From positions 6,786,659 to 6,850,658 of the forward strand of contig OX638135.1 of NCBI GenBank assembly GCA_951804985.1: a DNA stretch of 64,000 nt. The letters are read 5' to 3'. Below, in pieces: positions 60,192 to 64,000 of this stretch. The notes below the pieces were generated by a model. That model ran no database searches and had not been told where the DNA came from. It worked only from the letters and a program-made list of their open reading frames with translations. The position numbers were made by a program, and so were the translations under genes. Position 1 is the stretch's first letter; each line of letters starts with the position of its first letter. Source of the stretch: Dryomyza anilis. Lineage: Eukaryota; Arthropoda; Insecta; Diptera; Dryomyzidae.

Positions 60192-60338
60192 CTAAACTCC
60201 ACTGAGTAGCATAACAGCTACAACATATTACAGACGACTCATGTTCCGAGGGGTCACAACGGGCCTACTTTATGGCCTAGGTGTACTCTGTGCGACGCAC
60301 AGAGGGGTTTTTCCCCCCTCTTTTCAATCAATCAATCA
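60192..60338 (+). mobile_element. SINE-like retroposon, 147 bp, with TCAA-repeat tail
   Basis: A GC-richer 147-bp segment interrupts the Helentron-like element and is flanked by exact 13-bp duplications. It ends in four TCAA repeats, the short tandem tail used by many LINE-mobilised SINEs. TAGCATAACAG (60207-60217) fits a pol III A box. GTTCCGAGG (60243-60251), 36 bases on, resembles a degenerate B box, so a tRNA-derived head is possible. The 3' part has a perfect hairpin, CTCTGTGC/GCACAGAG with a GAC loop (60286-60304). This overlaps a second possible stem, GAGGGG with CCCCTC (60302-60320), so the two would be mutually exclusive. Such 3' structures are often shared with the partner LINE. I do not recognise the family. 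A paralogous copy at 61668-61830 lacks the insertion. Confidence 0.8.
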
Positions 60339-60351
60339 ATATACATTTTTT
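60339..60351. repeat. SINE target-site duplication, right copy
   Basis: ATATACATTTTTT follows the TCAA tail directly and is identical to 60179-60191. The host element resumes with AATTTATGGGGATATA. Confidence 0.85.
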
Positions 60352-60573
60352 AATTTATGGGGATATAAGACGTACATTTCTGATTTATGAATAATATTCT
60401 GAGGTTCAGCATAATTAAAAACTTTTAAATTAAGGTATGCAATTAAATAGCCCACATTAATATCCCCACCAAAGGTGTAGGGTATTCCATAATCGGGCCC
60501 GACCGACTATAAAAATCCGCCCCATGTGACCGAACTTACCCATGTGACCTAACTTTCCCAACTCGTTTTTAAT

Positions 60574-61317
60574 ACTTTTTTTAAAATTAAATTTATACTT
60601 TATCATAAATTTGAAACATTTGAATGATTTCTATAGTTTTAACCATAATATAAAAAGAAATGAAAATATTTTTTAACTATTTCACAAAAGTAATATTTAT
60701 TTCATATCATTGTCTATTTATTTATATCATAAAAAAATATATATTTAAAAAAATTTTATTTGAAAATGAAATTTTGATTATCAATTTTTCAAATTTATTA
60801 TATATTTGTTTCACAATAATTATGTTTTGGATTTTTTGTATTAATTTCAAACAAATATTAAAACTTTAAATGTAAATATTTTTGTAAGTATTTTAAGATT
60901 TTTATGAAATCAATTTGTTATTGTTCAAAACATTGAAATTATTACCATGACATAAATTTTAATTCAAAATCATGTAAATGCGAAAAATACGTGTTTTTCC
61001 AAAGATCAAGAAAACAGAGATTTCATATTTTTTTGCTGAAAATCAAAGTTTGCATGTGTTGCGAATATTTGAATGTGTTCAACTATTTTAAATATGTGCA
61101 ATGAAATTGGCAATGTTCATGAATGGGATGGGAGCAACTTACACCAATGTGTTCGTTAATTTCTACTTGTCAAAACAGACAAAAGAAAAAATCATAGATG
61201 TCTGTCTGTGAAAAACAGAATTTACATATAACGATAATAAAATGAATAATTTTTCAGAGAATATCAGAAATTGAAGATCAAAATTCTACAAGATCTGATA
61301 TTTTCATAAAAAATAAA
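60574..61317. other. AT-rich interior of the inverted-repeat element
   Basis: AT-rich sequence between the Helentron-like insertion and the right inverted arm. A 69-codon open frame (60660-60869) is composed of F, I, K, L, Y and N as expected from base composition and has no recognisable domain. A short GTCTGTCTGTG stretch is near 61200. No gene or RNA is seen. Confidence 0.5.
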
Positions 61318-61524
61318 GCTTGCTTTAATGTTTCAGCAAAAATACTAGAAACATTAAAGCAATTCTATGACATATTTTGTTGTTGTGCCGTCACTTCAGT
61401 TCTCCCGCTCTCGCGGATAAAAATTACACCCAATTATCCAATACCCGAAATGTGACAATTTTGATTGCACCCAAAAACTACGCCGACACCCAAAGTTTCT
61501 ATCTTAGTATATATAAAGTCTTTG
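61318..61524 (+). repeat. Right arm of the long inverted repeat (about 207 bp)
   Basis: Reverse complement partner of 58870-59055. It runs from GCTTGCTTTAATGTTTCAGC through TTCTCCCGCTCTCGCGGATA to AGTATATATAAAGTCTTTG. It carries 19 extra bases (AAAAACTACGCCGACACCC) between two CACCCAAA motifs, so it is probably closer to the ancestral form. Because the arms are copies, both give an open frame starting MLLCRHFSSPALADK. The frames diverge after about 33 codons, so this is not evidence of a gene. Confidence 0.8.
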
Positions 61525-61667
61525 GTGTAATTATCGTTTATATGTGTCTTATCCAGAATGATATCGGTGTTTTAGTCTTATGGATATCGGAAGTGTATTT
61601 TTTATATTAATGAATTATATTTGTTCAAACTTTGTTTTACAACAATATGTAGATTACACAATAAATT

Positions 61668-61830
61668 ACACGTAAATTATTCATATCTAATCTATGAAAT
61701 ATTAGCATGAAAAATTTGCTTATATGTTTTAAAAATAGGCGTGGTCCTCCCATTTCTATATTCTTTGATAAGTTTTTTATACTTTTATATGAATTTCTTT
61801 GAATTATGGAGATATACATTTTTTTTTTTG
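61668..61830 (+). mobile_element. Partial Helentron-like copy (empty site for the SINE)
   Basis: CGTAAATTATTCATATC, ATCTATGAAATATTAGC, ATAGGCGTGGTCCTCCCA, TTTTATACTTTTATAT and ATTATGGAGATATACATTT occur in the same order as in 60068-60371 of copy 2. The copy runs straight from TTTATACTTTTATAT into GAATTTCTTTGAATTATGG, with no 147-bp insertion and a single version of the target. The core, microsatellite and 3' hairpin are missing, so this is a fragment. It starts about 144 bp to the right of the 61524 arm. Confidence 0.75.
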
Positions 61831-62559
61831 GTTTCAACTTTTTCTCGATGTAAGCTTAAAGTTCAGAATTTCAAATAGAAATATAGTTTTATATATTATT
61901 TTTCAATAATGTTTTTACTTATAAACGAGTTTTTTGCAACTTTTTTGTTTATGAAGGTAACTAAATACTAAATAGAAAAATTTTATAATCTTTGGAGATC
62001 TTTAATTATATGAGAAAAATGCGGTTTAGCGGTTTTTGGCGGTTCCAAAAATTTTTTTTTTGTTTCTGACACTTTGACGAGGTAATCTTTTATTTTAGGG
62101 GCGGACTTTCAAAATTTTTTCTTTGTATGGAGACCGACCCGGCATGTACATGAACATGTACACTAGTACATGTTCAAAATCATTTTTATAGCATTTTAAA
62201 ACATAATGAAAACAAAAAATAATTTTGTCCATATGCATATGTACCTTTTTTTATTGATGTATCTCAAACCAATCCGAAGTTATTGCGATTTATAATTTTC
62301 AAAGTTCAGAAAAAAATAGACGACAAATTCTTATCACTCCAAAGCAAAGTACAATTATATTAATTTACTGTCATGAATTTATTTGAATTTTTTCAGAAAA
62401 GGCATTTTTTGGACGCTGTGGTGCAAAACGGAAAAATCGTGTTTTTAGAGTTCTAGGAGGTGAAGGAAAACTGAAAAATTAAATTTAAACTTCATTGACC
62501 AAAAATGACATCATATAAAAATATGAAACAAATCGAAAGGTGTGAGGGTAACAAAAAAG
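61831..62559. other. AT-rich stretch with no gene recognised
   Basis: Noncoding, AT-rich, with long T and A runs (61818-61830, 62051-62061). The only discrete structure is the hairpin at 62152-62175. No element end or RNA gene is seen. Confidence 0.5.
62152..62175. repeat. Perfect 10-bp inverted repeat, 4-base loop
   Basis: GAACATGTAC, ACTA, GTACATGTTC. A further GCATGTACATGAACATGTAC overlap upstream (62142-62161) adds alternative pairings. It could be a hairpin or a dimeric protein site; no role can be assigned. Confidence 0.85.
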
Positions 62560-62680
62560 AAATAAAAAAATATTAAAATACATTTTTTTTCTTTTTTTAT
62601 GAATTGGAGAGTTAACATCAAAAATTAGTTAAAACAGCTAAAATTGTCAGCTCCAATAGCATAAAAAAGGTTTTTTTTAG
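62560..62680 (+). repeat. Diverged direct repeat, copy 1
   Basis: ATTAAAATACATTTTTTT, GAGTTAACATC, AAAATTAGTTAAAACAGC, TAAAATTGTCAGCTCCAATA and GCATAAAAAAGG occur in the same order at 63700-63815. The copies are about 1.14 kb apart and may be dispersed copies of one AT-rich element or a local duplication. Confidence 0.75.
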
Positions 62681-63414
62681 CGAAATCCGGCGATTTCATC
62701 TTTTCAGCAATCATTTTTGTTATTTTAGCAATCTTGTATTGCTACTGTTGCAGACGATTTATTTTGATTAATGCTACATTATTTTTATTCTAAAGAAATG
62801 AGAAATGCCGGAAATTTGGATAGTAAATTTATAAAATAATAGAATACAACAATAAAAAAAAATACAGAATACAACAAATTTATAAAAAATAGAACATAAA
62901 ATACTAGCAGTGTAGAGCAAAATTTTTCCAAATGAAAAATAAAAAGATATCAAATAAATTTCATTTATTTGTTATTTTGTTATATGTTTATGACAAATTA
63001 TTTTTGAATTAAACAAATAATTTTTTAAAAATACAAAGTTTTAATTTGTCATTGATTTTCTCAAAATTTCGTTACGGATCACCCCTTTTTTCTAATTTAT
63101 AATGATAGACAAGTTTATTCCCAGTACTTTTAATCCAATTACAGGGATTTTAACTCGGTAAGAAATGCTGCATAAATAATTATATAATCGCGTGTCTTGT
63201 GATTTAGTGGTTGAAATTTAAAAAAAAAAATCGAAATAATCGGAAATAATTTTAAACATTTATTATAATTATAATCATTATCTCATTACTTAATAGAACA
63301 TACACTCAAAATAAAAAGTCTACTATTAATAGCAAACTCTGAATGCTAAATTTTAACAAACTTTAAATGGCATTTACAGCATACTTTTATCTGCAATAGC
63401 GAACTGTTTGCTGG
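62681..63414. other. AT-rich stretch between direct repeats, no gene recognised
   Basis: AT-rich with no convincing open frame. A TTTGCTGGGAATC motif near 63410 resembles the TTGCTGGGTAG end seen at 56718, but I find no partner for it. Confidence 0.5.
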
Positions 63415-63545
63415 GAATCTTAATTCTGCTAGTGCTCGTGCTAGTGTCACTGGTGAGCATATCGCCAGTGTAGCTATCCTGCACTAGACGGCGCCATAGT
63501 CAAGAGACGCTGCAGCTAAATGTGTCTATATTTCGTAGACTCATA
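63415..63545. other. Locally GC-richer patch with short stems
   Basis: The stretch from about 63425 to 63545 is clearly richer in G and C than its surroundings. It contains CTAGTG twice (63441 and upstream as GCTAGTGCTCGTGCTAGTG) and a CACTGG/CCAGTG stem (63448-63470). There is no open frame of note. It may be a fragment of another insertion; the class is unknown. Confidence 0.55.
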
Positions 63546-63699
63546 TTCGACAACATGTTTATTTAAAAGAGATATTTCTTCTACGTAATAATAATGCACG
63601 CATGCAAGAGTGAAATAATGTTAAATAAAAAAATAAGATAAATAAAAATAAATATAATAAAAAATAATATATTAATAAAAAAAGTATATCAGAAATGAA

Positions 63700-63815
63700 A
63701 TAAATATTAAAATACAAAAAAAGAAAACATTTTTTATTTTTTTTATGGAGTTAACAGCAACAAAAAATTAGTTCAAACAGCTAAAATTGTCTGCTCTAAT
63801 AGCATAAAAAAAGTT
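63700..63815 (+). repeat. Diverged direct repeat, copy 2
   Basis: Partner of 62560-62680: ATTAAAATACAAAAAAAG, GGAGTTAACAGC, AAAATTAGTTCAAACAGC, TAAAATTGTCTGCTCTAATA and GCATAAAAAAAG. The remaining 185 bases to the window end show nothing further. Confidence 0.75.
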
Positions 63816-64000
63816 TACTGAAACATGTCGTACAGAGAGAACTTGGGAGAACTTAAGTTTTGAAATTGGTGATAAAATGTACAATCTATGTAAAAATATG
63901 TAAAGTAAAGTCTTAAAAAATTAGAAAAAAAATCATGTTCAAGTCTATATCTTTAAAACTAAACAAGATATTTTCTCATGTAAGCACATTTTAGATCTCA

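Larger units (their letters stand above)
59529..60573 (+). mobile_element. Helentron-like / mini-me-type element, copy 2, interrupted by a SINE
   Basis: ATACCCT and AGGGTAT form the 5' pair (59529-59557). The core with TTCTTGATCAGCATCAC spans about 59599-59650, followed by a long GTCT microsatellite. The interior contains GGCGTGATCCGCCCA and GGCGTGGTCCGCCCA motifs (about 60004 and 60123). At the 3' end GGTGTAGGGTAT (60474-60485) is followed by a hairpin with arms ATAATCGG and CCGACTAT (60489-60510), then a tail with CCCATGTGACC and TTTCCCAACT to about 60573. Within the tail, CCCATGTGACCgAACTT is duplicated. GGTGTAGGGTAT is the exact inverse of ATACCCTACACC at the 5' end. Without the SINE the element is about 0.9 kb. 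It has no coding capacity. The insertion lies between the inverted arms at 58870 and 61524. Confidence 0.78.

Noticed and set aside
60192..60338. True tRNA gene in the GC-richer segment
   Set aside because: Only an A-box-like motif and a degenerate B box are present; no cloverleaf or acceptor stem can be drawn.
61377..61610. 77-codon + strand frame starting MLLCRHFSSPALADK
   Set aside because: Same inverted-repeat artefact; the 19-base difference between arms falls inside the frame.
63408..63418. TTTGCTGGGAA as a second end of the CTACCCAGCAAG element
   Set aside because: Only about 8 bases match and no inverted partner or target duplication is found nearby.
63415..63545. CpG island or promoter of a gene
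   Set aside because: The patch is short, only moderately GC-rich, and no coding region or splice signals follow within the window.

Overview
The window looks like a heterochromatic junction from a fly (Diptera, probably Brachycera). It holds no protein-coding gene, rRNA or tRNA that I can support. Positions 1-53400 (83% of the window) are one 9-bp satellite, GATCAAAAA on the + strand (TTTTTGATC on the - strand), roughly 5,900 monomers. The array is already running at position 1, so its true length is greater. Positions 53401-64000 are AT-rich noncoding DNA built from nested and decayed transposable elements. The fly assignment is an inference. It rests on two elements with the layout of the dipteran mini-me / DINE-1-like (Helentron) families: ATACCCT ends, a core around TTCTTGATCAGCATCA, a GTCT/GTCC microsatellite and a 3' hairpin with ATAGTCGG/CCGACTAT arms.

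The satellite is hierarchical. Rare variant monomers (GATCACAA, GATCTAAA, GACCAAAAA, GATCAACAA, CATCAAAAA, GATCAAAAT, GATAAAAAG and others) recur in fixed order and serve as landmarks. They reveal a unit that repeats with a 1,806-bp shift (1439 and 3245), about 1.9-2.0 kb cassettes (5.2-8.3 kb), a block order A-B-C-D seen again from 12.3 and 18.1 kb, a 3.4-kb repeat (25.0 and 28.4 kb) and a 6.2-6.3 kb duplication (38.3-44.6 versus 44.6-49.5 kb). The last 3.9 kb before unique DNA contains runs of one variant (9 x GATCAAAAT; 15, 6, 8 and 10 x CATCAAAAA), which look like recent local amplification. The array is strictly one-directional except for one 13-bp reversed patch at 29795-29807. Because 9 is a multiple of 3, five of six frames are open over long distances. 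The long open frames there (up to 1,085 codons) are repeat artefacts.

The right flank can be read as layers of insertion. A 2,060-bp non-autonomous hAT-like element (55713-57772) has 17-bp terminal inverted repeats and an exact 8-bp target duplication, ATACACAT. It contains diverged internal repeats and a smaller inverted-repeat structure, and it sits between two older inverted arms (about 54990-55300 and 57885-58140). A second system has inverted arms at 58870-59055 and 61318-61524. Between them lies a Helentron-like element (59529-60573), which is itself interrupted by a 147-bp SINE-like insertion (60192-60338) with a TCAA-repeat tail and a 13-bp target duplication. A third, partial Helentron-like copy (about 61668-61830) lacks that insertion and acts as an empty site. 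The final 2 kb is AT-rich with a diverged direct repeat, a short perfect hairpin and a small GC-richer patch.

No protein-based system is present. The most noteworthy content is the long, hierarchically organised 9-bp satellite and the SINE-in-Helentron and hAT insertions, whose boundaries can be set to the base from the sequence alone.
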